Assembly (NCBI GenBank): GCA_002943765.1
Contig: PQWQ01000001.1
Coordinates: 3,631,501 to 3,695,500, forward strand
Length of the DNA: 64,000 bases
Reading direction: 5' to 3'
Source of the DNA: Psoroptes ovis
Lineage: Eukaryota; Arthropoda; Arachnida; Sarcoptiformes; Psoroptidae
Position 1 is the stretch's first letter. Each line of letters begins with the position of its first letter. The translations under genes were made by a program, and so were the position numbers. Below the pieces are notes generated by a model. That model was not told where the DNA came from. It was given only the letters and a program-made list of their open reading frames with translations, and searched no databases. Shown here in pieces: positions 1 to 13,857 of this stretch.

Positions 1-3000
1 TCTTTATTTTGTGCAAATGAGCACACAAATATCCCAACATACAAAGAATCCAATTAAACATCATCATAAATATATGATCATCGAAACAAAATAACAATAA
101 ATAATCATGATAATAATTTTGAACATAAAAAAAATAAATAAATAGAAACATTTGTTTAAATCTACGAGAAAGATATTTACATTCATTTGCAATGGCTTAG
201 TAACAGCACGCAAACAATTTTTCTGGGCAAAAAAATACATGAATTTAAATTTGAACATTTTTTTTTTGTCTGTGTGTGTTCAATTATAAACATTTTTTTC
301 TAATGTTTACATGAATAAAATAATGTTTCATACAAAATAATAATCATAATAACAATAATAATAACTGCACCAAATCTGTACGCATGGACATATATGTTCA
401 TTTATTCATTGATTCATTGGTTTGGTTTAGAAATTCTAGGCCAAAATTTATGCAAAATAATAACAATGATTCAGTACAATTCATTTGTTTTGTTCATTCA
501 TTCAGGAAGGAACTAATATGCAAATATATACAAAACAACGACAACGATTGCAATAAAATGCAATGAAATAAACAAATGAATAGAAATAAATAGACAAAAT
601 AAAACTTATTGATGATCATTTCAATTCATTATTCTGTTATAAATTCAAATAAAATGATCATGACGTTTGTTGTACGAGACACGATGTAATAAAAAAAAAT
701 ACAGATTTAGTTCAAATTTCGAAAAACTAATAAACAAAATTATTTGACCTGTTTTCAGTCGAAATATTTTCCATTTCGAAAAAACATCACCATCAAAGCT
801 GTTTTTTGTTATGTTTAATCTAAATTTGAAAGGGTTGAAACGCCCGTGAGACACTCGGGCTTGGCAAAATTTCAGCAAAAATGAAGATGACTTGAAAAAA
901 AATCCGGTAGTCGACTATGAAATTGGGGGGGCAGAATTATTTCTAATTTTAATTTTGTTATTCTAATTATAATATAAACACAAAATTACAAATCAAATTG
1001 ATTGAAAATGATTTCGAAAAATTAATGTTTTCCAAAATTATAATTTGAAAATTTTTGTTTACGTTTTTGTCATTTTGTTATTGATACAACAACTAAAAAT
1101 TTTGTTATAATTTTTTCCCCTGAATTTATATTCATTGAAAAATAATAAAAAATTTGAAATAAAATTCATTAATTGCTAAGCCAACAAAAATGATGTAAAA
1201 TGTATTTGTTTAATTCTAAACATTTACCGAAAATGATTAAAAAATGTTTAGAATATTTGCAATCAATTGCCAAATTGATTGGATGAGATTTTGTTTATTT
1301 TTTTCATTTACTTTCATTCATTTTTTGATTTTAAAATTGATGAATTTAGTCTACGGAATGAATTCTAGTCCAGGCACAGACATAATGATTTAAATGATTT
1401 TCATTTCAAAATTTGGCCTAATTTTAAAAACACGTGAAACATCAAATTTCGCGTGATTCATTCAAGAAACTTTTATAAATCTTTTTGGTAAATATTTTTG
1501 CGATAATCCAACCAATAATTCACAAAATTATTTGGCTGAACATATCAAATATTATTAATATTTTGTAATTTGAATTCTTTAAATTTGAAAATTTAAAAAT
1601 ATTTAAATTTTATCCGAGCACATTTAATTCAAGTATAAAATTTTCTGGTCAAAATCCGATCTGTCCCGTTCGGGATTCGGGCATTTTAAGCTTTACGACC
1701 AACAAACATCGGCAACTGGTTAGTCACAAAACCTATTTACGAAAAAAATTAATTCAACCAATTGAATGTATGTGTGAATCTACAGGGAAATGTGAATAAA
1801 ATCATCTCTACATTTTACAGGCGAACCACTACAAGTTTTCATTTATTGTATGTTTATATGTATTTCTGAAAAATGATAGAAGTTTAAGAAAAAATTATCA
1901 TCGTCAAACATATATGGAAAATAGTTTCTCTTTTGATTTTAGCTGTTTGTTTATGTTTCCACACATTTTCTCTCGTCATATACACGCCAATACATTTATA
2001 TATAAATGAAAAAAGATATTCAAATTCAAATTTCATTTCGTAATTCTTCTACTTTTTGGTTTGTATTTCGATTCAACAAAACGAACGAATGAATGAATTT
2101 TTATTTTTTTTCGCCAAAACAAAATCATTTTCAAACAGTCATCATTCAGTCGATTGCCAATGTGTTAGTAAGTGTGTGTCATATGTGTTTGTAGATCTGG
2201 TATTTTAAATCGATGCAAAACATAACGAGAATATCTGGATAGAAAACGGTCTAAAATATGAATCAAAATTGACTACATTTGATCATTTGATGGACGTTTG
2301 TCATTCGATGTTGACACACATAAATCTTTGATTTTTAATCATCATCATCAATGATTGATGCTTTATCGTTTTTTATTTTGTTTGATGTTTGTTCGGTGAA
2401 TTATCATCATCAATGTTTGAATGAAATGAAAAATTATTTATGTATGTCAAATGTGTGTGTGTGTGTGTTTGAAATTTTTTTAATGAACCAAAAACGCATT
2501 CAAACATCTGATCTGTGCTTGTATATGTCGTTGAATTGTTCAAAATTTCAATTCTCATCAAAAGTCATTTTCATGTCAAAATGAAATAGAATTTGTGACC
2601 ATCAAAAAAAAAAAAACCCACTGAACTACCACCATCCGGACCATGGAGCAGTCCAATGAAATATTTGAATAACCGAAGCCATCATCATCATCATCAGTGT
2701 TTGTTTGCGTGTGCCTGGACTATGCCAAACTAAAAATTTATTGTTTCCGATTCAACTAATTGAACCTTAGTTTATGTTTATATTTTGAAAAATTTTCCCA
2801 AAATAATCTTCAAAACGTCAAGGTCCCAAGTCTTGATTTGTTTGTGTATATCTCATATATGTGTTTGTGTTTAAGTTTAAGTCAAAAAAATCTTAGAAAA
2901 ACGAAATCAAACCATATGTGTTTCAATTAGTTTACAATTGAAGCACATGCAAAACGAAATATGTGAAAAAAAATTTACTTTTGTTTATGTTTTGGATCAA

Positions 3001-4282
3001 AACAAGAAAATTTCTGTTTTGTTTCTTAGAAATGTGTGTGTTTTCTTGAAAAGCAAAGAAAATACGCGCCAAAAAACAGAAAAACATTAAATTTCATTTA
3101 TTTGAATTTGAAAACGAATTGAATTTCAACACGAAATATTATTCAAACAGACATTCTGACATTTTGGAATGATGAAAAGAAATGAATCAAATATCAAACA
3201 TTTTTCGTTTCATTATTTCATCAATTGTTTATAATTAATACTTTGAAAATGTGAAAATTTTCAAAATTCAAATGAAATTTAAATAATAATTGACATCAAC
3301 AAAAGACAACAAATAACAAGCAACAGCATTACTTTATATGGTTTTCATTAAATTTTCTTCAAATAATTTTTCTTTTCATTGAATTATGACACGATCTTCA
3401 AGAAATGAATTGAATTGAAATTAAAAATTATCATCATCATCATCATTAACAAACAAAAACAATCAATTGTGTTGTTTATTTTGTGTTTGCGTGTATAATT
3501 TTTCTTCGAGAAATTTTCAATAAATGTTCACATCTGAATACTGTTAACAACTGTTAAATTGTTCAAATTTTCATTCATATTTAATTCAATGAATTCAATT
3601 CGTTATTATCAACATCATCGATTTGCAACGAACAACATGTTAACATTTGACAAAAATGATGATAAAATGTTGTACATTTGTGTGAATCTCATCTTGAATC
3701 AAATCAATTGTCAATCGTCCTTTAAAAAGATATGAGATTCATCAGGTAAAACAGTACGTACTTTTTAAGCTCGTATATTTCTCGACTTCAAAACTTCAAT
3801 TAAAACAAATTAAAGTTATTTTTTGGGAGAAAATTCATGATAATTCAAGAGAATTTCAGAGAAATTCAAAATAATTCAAAGAAATTTGAACAATTTGATT
3901 GTTTTTAAACATTTTTTAAATTCAAAGTTTGCCATTTACAAGTTAGAAAGTTTGCTTGTTTTTTTTTGAATTTTTTTCCAGCAAAAATTTGACAACCAAA
4001 CCAAACACATATACAACGAACAGCTTTCAAAGTGTTTTTTGGTTGTTTGCCATTTTTTTTTTGAATTTCATTTTTCGCCAATCATTTATGATAGATATCA
4101 TAACATTCGTACACATACGAATCAATGAATGCATGTGTATGCCATGACAAAAACATATTCCGTTTTTTGATTTATGTTTTTTGATGGAAGGAAAATCAAA
4201 AAAAAAACTAAGCTGAAAAAGGAAGAACAATTCTTATTGAATCTGAACAAAAGAAACTTCATTTCAATCTGAATCATATATT

Positions 4283-4303
4283 GATGATGATGATGATGAT
4301 GAT
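4283..4303. repeat. (GAT)7 microsatellite
   Basis: Seven uninterrupted GAT units. It is one of many GAT/ATC arrays in the non-coding DNA here. Confidence 0.9.
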
Positions 4304-4587
4304 CGAGAAGAGAAATCCTACCAATCAATCAATACCAAATTTTGCTGTTGTTGTTGTTGTTGTTGTCGTTTGATTATGAAAATATTTGAAATTGTCATTT
4401 TTGAACTCGGAGAGAGAGAGGAAAAATGATTTTTAATTTTATTCGAATGATTCATTTGATTACAATTCAATACAATAATTCAAAATTCAGTTCACATATA
4501 CAAGCATGCATACAGTGATACAGGATACATGTTTAGTTTTGAAAATATTTTTGTAAAATAAATGTTTTAAATGAAAATATTGTAATC

Positions 4588-4620
4588 TCTATGGATATTT
4601 TCATGTTAAATATCCATAGA
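4588..4620. repeat. Perfect hairpin, 13-bp arms
   Basis: The arm TCTATGGATATTT (4588-4600) is followed by a 7-nt loop and its exact reverse complement (4608-4620). The stem is too short for a typical miRNA precursor. No gene lies nearby. Confidence 0.85.
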
Positions 4621-7600
4621 TATTTGCTGTGTTTGTTCAAACAAATTTTTTCTGTGAAATGACACATTGATATATTCATCAGTCAATAAAAAATAAAATG
4701 AATATTTTTTCATATTTTTATATATCGATAATTGCATTTGATTTCATATTTCAAACATTTACATATTTGTTTTTCAAATAATAATTTTTGATAACATTAG
4801 AAAACATCCTTTGTTGATAAAGTTTTTTTTTGAATTTTGATCAATTTTCCATAGATATGTAAATTAATAGAAAATAAATGAATTTCAATGTAATTTCTAT
4901 AGAAAATTATGAAATATTTTGTATTTGAAATTGAAAAAAATAGAAATTTTTCTATGAATTTTTCAAATTTTTATTCGTTTAATTCAATCTGTCAATTGCA
5001 AACTGAAGCAGTTTCTATTTTCTCTGTGAAAAATAATGAATAATTACTGAATAGCAACAATCGATGACCAGAGTATTTGACAAGTATTTTAAACTAGTCG
5101 ATTTTCAGCGATTTTTATTTGTGATCTTTGTGATAATCGAATTGAATAAAATGATTCTGTTCATTTTACGAGGTAGGCCCTTTCGAAAAATCATTCATCC
5201 TTTGTGTATTTTTTTCCTCCAAAAGATTACTCTTCTTGACATATGTATCATAATCAATCAATGATTACGATACTTTTCATTCATTTAATTATTGATAATT
5301 AAATTGTCTTAGCCTTTCGATTTCGTTCGGGAATTGAAAGTGAAAAATAAAAGAAAATATCTCGGTCTTAATTTCCATCCAAAAACTTAATGGTTCAAAT
5401 TATATCTTATATTTCTCTTATGTCAAAAATAATGATATTTCTTAATTTCATTAATTTTCCTTTATATGAATTCATTCTTATTCTTACATATATTCAATCC
5501 GTCCATTTATTCATTTATTAATTCATCATCATTCATTTTACTTAACACAAATCATCTGATCATATTTCTTTTGTCAGATTTGTAAATTTTTTTTTCGGTA
5601 GAAAAATAAATAAATTCAATACTAATGTCTAATACTGATTAAATGTTGGAAAACAAAAAGAAATAATAAATAATTTGTAATAATTAAATTACTGAATATC
5701 ATAAATCAATCATGATCTAGGGTGAATGAATGAATCAACAATGTTTTTTCCCTGCTTGCTCGATAATTTGATAATTTGTACTTTTCCTTTCAAAGACACA
5801 AAAACATACAAATTTTGTGATTAATATTTGAATGAATGAATATTGAATATAGAAGAATGAATATTTGTGAGAAATTTGGTCAAAAGGATTATGTTACACC
5901 AACATATTTTCTTTATTATTATTTGAAACAAGCAAAAAAACATTGAGAAAATTAATCTCGACGACCCAAAAAATGAGAAAAATGATTGATCATATCATTA
6001 GCGCAAGAATTTGCGAAATCTGCCAATTGATTTAAAATTATTAAATTAATACTGACTAATTCGTTGAATTTGTCCTCTAAGGCACATATTAATATGTCTA
6101 ATATGACATCATTAAAATCTAATGACTCATTTAAGCGAAAATGCTGGAAATTTCAAAAATTTTAGTCGATTATTTTCCAATCTACAATTAACCATGAACC
6201 CAAAATACATCAACAAATACCTAAATACACAGAAACACACTCATTTCATAGCCTAACGCTGTTTATTTTCAATTTCGAAATCGAAATTGAAATTTTCCTT
6301 TTCAAAAAATAAATTTCCTTTTCATTTATTTATTTATTTATTCGTGATTTTAAATATTTTTCATTAATTTTTACATAGATTTTTAGTGAATTCCTACATA
6401 TTTTCTGCTACAAGTATGCACTACCCGGACAACCAAAGTCACAAACACACACACACACACCAAACATAGCAGATGATTATCATCATCATAATCATTAGTG
6501 TATAGATTAGTGCAATACATACAAAATGAATGAAGTTGATTTCAAATCAAAATTTAGTGAATCAGCATAGAAGCTATGGAGATGTCGAGAGAAATTGCAT
6601 TATTACCTTACATTTCGAAGCGTTTACATTCGACAAAATCTAAAATTATTTCTGTTTGTTTGTTTGATTTATTATCAAGGTTCAAATATGCTTCTATGAG
6701 GTAGATATTACCTCATACTGATTCATACATCAAATGTGTATGCATCATTATACGATTGTATCGTTCAAAAAACAAAAATTCAAACACTAAAACAGTAAAT
6801 CACACTAGAAAATGCATGTGTTTTGCATTTATTTCGATTGTTGCATACCTGTGTATGTGTTTGTTTATTAATATCTTACCTCTTTATGGCTTTCATTTTC
6901 TGCTTTGAAAGCTGCTTGCCATTGCACATGTAAATGGCATTTCATGCAAATATTAATGGCAAAAACTAAAATTAAACATAAAATGACCAGTGTATCATTG
7001 TGACTGATTTGAATCATAATTTGAATTTCAGATTCAAAATCCATTTATCGTTGCCATATCGATTCAAATATCAAATCAATCATTATAAAAATTTTACATC
7101 AAATTGTTCTATTTTTTTTCTGGTATTTCCAAGTAAAAAGTGAATTTGATCTATTTCTTATGTTCTACGGCTGTATTCAAATGAACCTGAAGATTGAACC
7201 ACTTTTCAATCGTCTAACGTGAAATATTCTTGTCAATATCTTGACAGCCCTAACATTTTTACGAATTTCCAGTCTGATCTCAATCGTTTTTGAATAGATT
7301 TTAATCCTATTTTTTTTATTTTAATCCTATTAAACGCATTGAAAAAGGTAACAGCTTTCTAGAAAGAAATCAAGAAATTGATAAAAATCTATTAAAAATG
7401 ATTAATCTGTTTACATGTATGTATGTGTATTGATGCGATTATTACAACATTTGAATGTAACCTCGATCATTATTTTTTGACAATTTTTATTTATTTATTC
7501 TTTTCTCCTGTTTGATTATATGATTAGTTTTATTATTTTGATTCTGATTAATCATTTATCTAAGTCATCATTGATGATGATGATCATTCACTTTCATTTT

Positions 7601-8324
7601 TTTGATTTCTTTGCTTTCTTATGCTTTCGCTTTTATGGTACTTGAAAGGAATTTTTGTGTGTATTTATTTGATTTATTTATTTATTTTCATTGATATTTT
7701 TGCTGATTTCTGCTCGTTATCATAAAGGAATCAATGAAAGAGAAATACAGCAAGAAAAAAACCGTTAAATCACACATATGTTTGTCTCAATACACAAGCG
7801 ATAATCGCTGATAATGGCAATAGCAACGAATGTTTAAAATCAATTTCATTCAAAATGAAATTTTTTGATGAATGAATGAATGAATCATCCAAATATACTC
7901 ACATTCAATTAATAGATACTCGATACATCCACTTGAATCATCGGTGAGCATTGATAAGCATTGAAATTAATGAAAGAAAGTAAAAAAAAGAGAAATTTTA
8001 TTGCAAAAACATCCAAAGAATGATGTGATAAACAAACGGCCGGAATCAATGATTACATTAATAAATAATAATGATTGTAAATCATAAATTGTAAAAACAA
8101 TTGCATATTTCCCATTGATTATCATTTCTCAATCATTATCAATTGATTTTAATTAATTCTTCCGGTGTTTATTCTCACTATTTTTCTGGAATTTTTGTTG
8201 ATAATTTTCCAATTTATTAATAAAAAAATAGTAATGAATTATTACAAATTTAATTCATTTTTAAATGAAAAAACAAAAACATAATCAAAAATACAAATAT
8301 GACCATGAAAATGATTTCAAATGA

Positions 8325-8347
8325 ATGATGATGATGATGATGATGAT
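8325..8347. repeat. (ATG)n microsatellite
   Basis: An uninterrupted run of ATG units of about 23 bp, in a region that continues with ATT-rich low-complexity sequence. Confidence 0.85.
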
Positions 8348-9043
8348 TAAAATATTATTTATTATTATTAATATTATTATTTGTTCAAGCATTATTATCA
8401 AATGGATGATAATAAAATCGTTATTGTTAATAGTAATGAGTAATAATAATAAAAATAAAGTAATATAATAATGATGCATGCGAATAAGAAGAAAATGAAA
8501 TGAAAAAATCCATTAAAATTTTTATTATTTATTAAGATGCTTAAATATCGATTGATTTATAGCCATTTGTATTCGATGGTTATTTTCATTATTTTTCAAA
8601 GATTTTTGTTTCTGAAATTTTGTTTTCATAAAAATTCATAAATCTGTAGACAATTTTATTTGAATAGCGTGATGTTGATGATGATCATGATGTTTGTTTA
8701 ATGCCTTAAGGTTAGAATTAACGTCTCTTAATAATGATGTTGTTGAATGATGATAATTCATAATTTTCATCAGTTATTCAAAAAAAATTCAAGAATTGAA
8801 CAAATCAGACATAAATAGCAGTGAAAAATGAATTTATTCTTTGCATGATTGTCATCTATTACTATTTTTCGAAGATTTATTCATTCATTGATGATTTTCG
8901 AATATTTGAATGTCAATGATGATATCATCGATTCACGGTTGATTCGAAAAGATATTATCATCATCAAAAATGAATAATTAAAATGATTTGAAAATTTTCA
9001 AACCTTTTTTCCATAGCATCTTTCATGAAAAAAATATGTATTA

Positions 9044-9068
9044 CCTTGTCCGGCGTAAAGTTAGGGTG
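9044..9068 (+). repeat. Left terminal inverted repeat of Tc1/mariner-like element
   Basis: It begins CCTTGTCCGG immediately after TA at 9042-9043. It matches the reverse complement of 10292-10317 at 22 of the first 23 positions, with a C/A difference at position 11. After that the repeats diverge by a one-base shift. Confidence 0.85.
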
Positions 9069-9407
9069 ACATCTATCTAAATAATTCAGCAATCGCTTGA
9101 TGTTTCGGGACCAAATTTTCACCACTAGTACTGGGACTAATGCTTCATCGAAAAAAAAAAGAATTTTCGAATTTCCCTCAGAGATGACCCTAGAGTGGCC
9201 CATTTTAAAAAGGTCCAATAAAAACAGCATGATTTTGACAAAATCATCAAAATTCCAGGATTCACAGCTTCCAGAATCCAAAAACAATTGTGGGAAATTT
9301 TGATGGGCCTAGGATATTCTCAGAAAACAGAAGAAAAATCGATGATATCAATCATCAGTAGGAGAAAAAGCTTAAAAATGATCGAAGACTAGTCGTTTGT
9401 TTAAGGG

Positions 9408-10060
9408 TTGAAAAAGACCCGAGAATCCGAGGAATCAAAAAAATGTTTCAAGAATGTAAGAGCCTGGAATGTTGGTGATCTGTCCCTCAAATTTGAAGTT
9501 CCTAGGAGCAGTGTGTGGAACATTACACCCCTAAAATCAAAGCAAGTCAGATTTCGAAAAATTCAAATCCAACATTGGGACCCAAGACCAAATCACTTTG
9601 AAAAAAGATTGATGTCACAAGAGTTCACTTTGCTCAACACGTCTCTCAAAGTGATAGTGACACATTTCTCCCACTGAAAAATTCTGGGCCCCACTACAGC
9701 ATTCTCTTGTTGAAGGAAGTGGAAATTTCACCCAGTTAAAGAAGAGCTAGGACCAAAATTTTTACAACAGGGATCGGGTGAGAGAATAGCATTCTCATCA
9801 TGACCATGGATATCCTTGTCATCGTCTTTCGGCATCTCTGGCACGAAAATTAAGCAATAACAACCAAGGCCCATAGGACGTTAATCGGGACCCATGGCCC
9901 CGTAAGAATGGTTGAAAAAGACTGCAAGGATATAATATTCTTCTTGATAATGTTTGGTTCCATGAAAATTAAGTTGTCACGTGATTATCCCTGAAAAACT
10001 ATTTTGACATTTAAAGTCGGGTCAATATGACCCAGGTCATAATTTTTGTGACCAAAACTG
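9408..10060 (+). pseudogene. Decayed Tc1/mariner-type transposase
   Basis: The longest + strand piece, 9408-9677, opens at a TTG and contains DLSLKFEVPRSSVWNI, which has the shape of the helix-turn-helix that binds the terminal repeats in Tc1-like transposases. Further on, in other frames, 9889-9940 reads GTHGPVRMVEKDCKDIIFFL, like the block before the second catalytic aspartate. Around 9928-9970 a frame reads GYNILLDNVWFHEN, resembling the D-N-x-x-x-H second catalytic motif. At least two frame changes and several stops separate these pieces. They lie in the expected order inside a pair of terminal repeats, which supports the call. The motif matches were made by eye and the exact limits are uncertain. 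Confidence 0.5.
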
Positions 10061-10291
10061 TCTTGTCTCGTGAAAATATGGATTTCAAGCATTCGATTAC
10101 AAAATTTAAATATTTCCAAAAATACTGCTAATTTGGTCATTTTGAACAATTTGCAAAAGGGCCATTTTGACAAGGTCCCTAGGGTACTTGGGCCTTGAAA
10201 ATCATTCATAAGGTTTGAAGAAAACTAAATTTTATTATGTTAAAGTTTCGCTAAGACATCTTCAATAGTTTTTGAAAAAATTGAATTTGAA

Positions 10292-10317
10292 CACTCCTAA
10301 CTTTACTCCGGACAAGG
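10292..10317 (-). repeat. Right terminal inverted repeat of Tc1/mariner-like element
   Basis: The sequence ends CTCCGGACAAGG directly before TA at 10318-10319. It is the inverted partner of 9044-9068. Confidence 0.85.
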
Positions 10318-10319
10318 TA

Positions 10320-13300
10320 ATAAAAATATCTCTTGACAATACTAGTTTCACCCTTTTTCATTTTGATACATCCTCTTCAAAATGATTAATACCTCTGTGC
10401 GTACTTAGATCATGAATTGGCCATAAATTTTTGATCATCATGAAAAGAAATAAATTCATAAAATATGAAAAAGTCGAAATGAATTAAAAATTTATTGCCA
10501 TTTGTCATTCTTCAACATTCAACACACACATGTAGGACATATTAGTGTTCTAAGCTATGTTATAAGCATATGTAACCCTTTTCAAAATGAAAAAATTTTG
10601 ATAATTTCATCATCGAAAAATCATAGAAAATAACATAATTTTCCCGTCGCTGATGATTACGATGATCATGATAATTGTTATTATCAATATCATCAGTTAT
10701 GATGATTCAATTGAACAGAAAATTAATCAAATATTCGAAATAGCTTACAATACAATCAAGCACGCAATATACAAACATATAACAACTACTTGTTGTTGCT
10801 GCTGTTGGTGTTTTTCAATGTTCATGTAATTTATTTCGACTTTTTTCATTTGTAATGAAAAAAAAATTGATGCGGCCTACACCACATCACACATATTTAG
10901 CATCACTGCAGCTGCTGTTGCTGCTGCTGTTTTTTTCGATTAAATGAATGAATCATCATCATCGACATTGAATTAACCAAAAAGTGAATTTTTTTCAAAA
11001 ATAATTCAATTGGTAATGGTGTTGTTGTTTAGTTACCAGTGTATGTGTTTGTCGTTTAAAAATGTTTGTGTACTGCTTGTTGTTGGTTGGTCGTTTTTGT
11101 GTTCTGAATTCAAATCATTTGTTTTCTGTGAAGCATCGAGATTTGAATTATTTGATATTTGAAGCATCCATATATAAACACCAAACATCAAAGCGCCGAA
11201 ACACATTATTTTCCTGGAATTTTTTCCAATTTAAACCGGAGAACGATTGATTTTTCGATTATCTTTGAATTATGATTTGTCATTGAAAATGTCAACTAAA
11301 TGAGCAACAAAATCGAAAAAAATTAAAATCATTTCGTATCATTTGCTGCCAAACTCAAATAATTTTGCTCTAAAATCACGCTACTGGTCGACTGTGTACA
11401 TCCAGAATTATATCATCAAACTTGACCAATAGATTTGATTCGTTTGTATCTTGCTTCAAATTTAGTTTCTTTTGATTCACCTTATCCCCAGTAAAACAAA
11501 AATGATTCGGTGAGTTTTTCAACAAAAAAATATCTTCATCTATCAAATATCATTCATACATTCTTTGAAATCTATGATATTTATACAAATATTTCTGTCA
11601 AAAAAAATATAAAAATTTTTCATTCCAAAAATATATTAATTTCGATCATTATCAATTGAAATATTATTATTTTATTGTTGTTGTTGTTGATATTTTCTAT
11701 CTTTGTGGCTGTGTGTTGTTGAATGACATTTAGTTTTGTTTTATTTTACATTTTTTTTTCAAAAATAAATATATTTGTTGATAATTTCCAAGTTGTAGTG
11801 CATACACAGAACACAGAGCATAGACAGTTTGATATTTGTACTAAGTAAATTGATAGAAATTGAAATATAAAAATATTTCATTTCATTCCATTTCATGATA
11901 TTTTAGGTTATCTTACTTTACTTTATTTCATTTCATTTTTTTTTCATAAATAAAATTTGATATCGATGACAATTTTGCCATGGTTTTTTCTGCTCGCTTT
12001 TCAATCAATAAATTATTATTTGATTTGAATTGAATTGAATTGCATTTGCAGCCACCACCATCACCAATATTACTGATGAAATTCTCCGAGATAATTTCCA
12101 TGATATGATTTTTGTTTTTTCTTCTTCTTCATAAAAATGGAAAAAACTGAAGAAAAGATAGTCGGAAATATTTTGATCAAAAAAAATCAATCATCAAATT
12201 ATTTTAATTATTTTCATGTATTAAATGAATATGTTTTTTCATATTTCAAAGTATTTGATTGTCATTTTCTGTTCTCATTTCTATTTAACATTTCAATCAA
12301 ATTGAAAATGTGAATGTGTGATTTGCATCACACATTCGTTTTTTATTCAATACATTAGTACATGTTCAATTCACTAATAAACGAGAAGTAAAAGGCAAAA
12401 TTATCAATATTTACAGTTACAATTTACCGCAAAACATTGAGTTTATATTTGTTGATAAATATCACATATACATGAGTAGAATGCTTTGTAAACCGCACTG
12501 AACCTCTAATATGATGGTGATAATAACAGAAAAAATACCGAAATCAATGAAAATACCAAAGAAATAATCGAAACCGAGATAATAACAAGAAAATAAAAGA
12601 TTAGATTAATGTTTCATTTTTTATTTCATTGATAACTTAATTATTTTATATATTTGTATGTACATTTGACTTTTAAACAAGCAAGCAAACAAACAATCAA
12701 ACAAACTTGCATACAAATATAAAAACATATAGATTGATTGTCATCGTTATTAGTCTTATTATTTTTGTTATTACTGTTGAAATAATTATCAAAATTTGTA
12801 TATTTACACCATCATCTAAATTTATCATTTCAATTTTGTAAATTTCTAGATTAAAACCGTATTTGAATCATATACTGATATATTTGAATGTTATGATTAC
12901 AAGCATGAATGATTGGAACAAATAAACAAGCAAGCATAAACTTAGCGACTAATAGTCAAACGACACAGACACATACAACAGACACGCATTTATTTGCTTG
13001 AAAAACAAGCAAGAAAATCAAAAATTGATTTGCAAGTTGTATCACAGTATATTTATGATTAACTGAAAGTCAAAAAAAGCTTAATTTTAAGCTAAAAGAA
13101 GATTGAAAGTGTGAAAATTAATTAATTTGTTTTTTGTTTCAAATAAAGAAAAATATTAATTAATTCAATGGAATTTTTAATTAAAAGTTTTAATTTTTGT
13201 TTTTGTTTTTCGTTTATTTTAGAATTAAAGAATTTAATAATTATGAAAATTCAAATCGAAACAAATTCATCCGATTCATCGATACACCTTTTAATAAATG

Positions 13301-13755
13301 AAAATCCAATCAATTAATTAATTTTTCAAAAAAAAGTAAAACAACATTTGAAACTGTGATGATTTTCGAAAATATTTTTTTTCCATGTTTAAAAATATGA
13401 TAAAATATGCCTTTGACAATGTGTTGATTTATTATCATACATCGATATACAAACAACCGATCATCATCATCATCAAAACATTGTTCTGAAATAGCATCAT
13501 CGTTTGATATTTTCGTTATTTTTAATCATTTAATCAATGAATGAATCATTTTTTGTGGCCTGTCATCATTTTCCTGTGAATATTTTTTTTGTGTCATTTC
13601 ATTTCTTCAATGAAAATGTGCTCGTGATTCTGTGCATTTGTGTGTTTGTGTTCAAATCGTTTCATCTTTTCAACACCAGCTATTATTTCAAATGAAATAA
13701 ATCGCAAGTTTTTCCAATCAGCCAATATTTAAATTACCAATCAATCAACAAAAAC
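10320..13755. other. AT-rich DNA upstream of the KLF start codon; presumed promoter and 5' UTR
   Basis: No coding region was recognised. The part nearest the gene (about 13,560-13,755) lacks an obvious TATA box. The start codon sits in AAAACATGG, with A at -3 and G at +4, a good initiation context. Short CAG/GCT-type repeats occur near 10,790-10,930 and a perfect hairpin lies at 12312-12337. The transcription start and any upstream non-coding exon cannot be placed from sequence alone. Confidence 0.5.
12312..12337. repeat. Perfect hairpin, 11-bp arms
   Basis: GAATGTGTGAT (12312-12322), loop TTGC, then the exact reverse complement (12327-12337). Confidence 0.85.
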
Positions 13756-13857
13756 ATGGATATACTACCGAGTGGTCATTTTTTCAAAGAATTACAAGCA
13801 ATCTACGATACTGGCTTTTTGCCGGCACATTTATCGTTGGAAGATAAATGGGAACAG
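13756..13857 (+). CDS. luna: luna exon 1 (codons 1-34)
   Basis: It encodes MDILPSGHFFKELQAIYDTG followed by a stretch ending LSLEDKWEQ. This matches position by position the N-terminus shared by KLF6 and KLF7 (M-D-V/I-L-P, F-x-E-L-Q, D-T-G, P-S-L-E-x-x-W-x-Q). The exon ends in CAG followed by GTCAGT, a good donor, and stops at a codon boundary. In KLF6/7 the next residues are T-C-L-E-L-E-R-Y-L. The matching T-M-L-E-L-E-R-Y-L appears only at 52202. The open frame runs past the donor into intronic sequence (to 13950), but that extension has no similarity to the family. Confidence 0.92.

Larger units (their letters stand above)
1..9043. other. AT-rich 5' flanking DNA, no gene recognised
   Basis: This stretch is AT-rich, with short open frames that look random and match no family I know. 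It holds simple repeats such as (CA)n near 6445-6461, (GAT)n at 4283-4303, (GTT)n near 4345-4366 and (ATG)n at 8325-8347, plus a perfect hairpin at 4588-4620. A slightly more complex patch with runs of C and G lies near 835-935 and another near 1640-1740; neither could be assigned. It may contain upstream non-coding exons or enhancers of the KLF gene that starts at 13756, but nothing in the sequence proves this. Confidence 0.6.
9044..10317 (+). mobile_element. Degenerate Tc1/mariner-like DNA transposon
   Basis: The 1,274-bp block starts with CCTTGTCCGGCGTAAAGTTA and ends with its near-exact reverse complement; 22 of the first 23 bases match. Both ends abut TA dinucleotides (9042-9043 and 10318-10319), the target duplication of the IS630/Tc1/mariner superfamily, and the length suits that family. 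Inside, the DNA is less AT-rich than the surroundings. It encodes a broken transposase on the + strand: a helix-turn-helix-like stretch near 9460-9530 and blocks near 9890-9990 that resemble the mid-catalytic region in shifted frames. No full-length open frame remains, so this is an inactive relic. Assignment to a lineage within the superfamily was not possible by eye. Confidence 0.75.

Noticed and set aside
645..878. Minus-strand 77-codon frame near the window start
   Set aside because: No similarity recognised. It has a somewhat complex N-terminal part, but nothing to support a gene or an element.
905..935. Possible shared end sequence with 62200-62230 (CGACTA followed by a G-run)
   Set aside because: The match is short and needs gaps. 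It could be chance, and no second end was found near 900.
1650..1740. tRNA-like patch with GTTCGGGATTCGGG
   Set aside because: No acceptor, D and anticodon stems could be arranged around it; it does not fold as a tRNA by eye.
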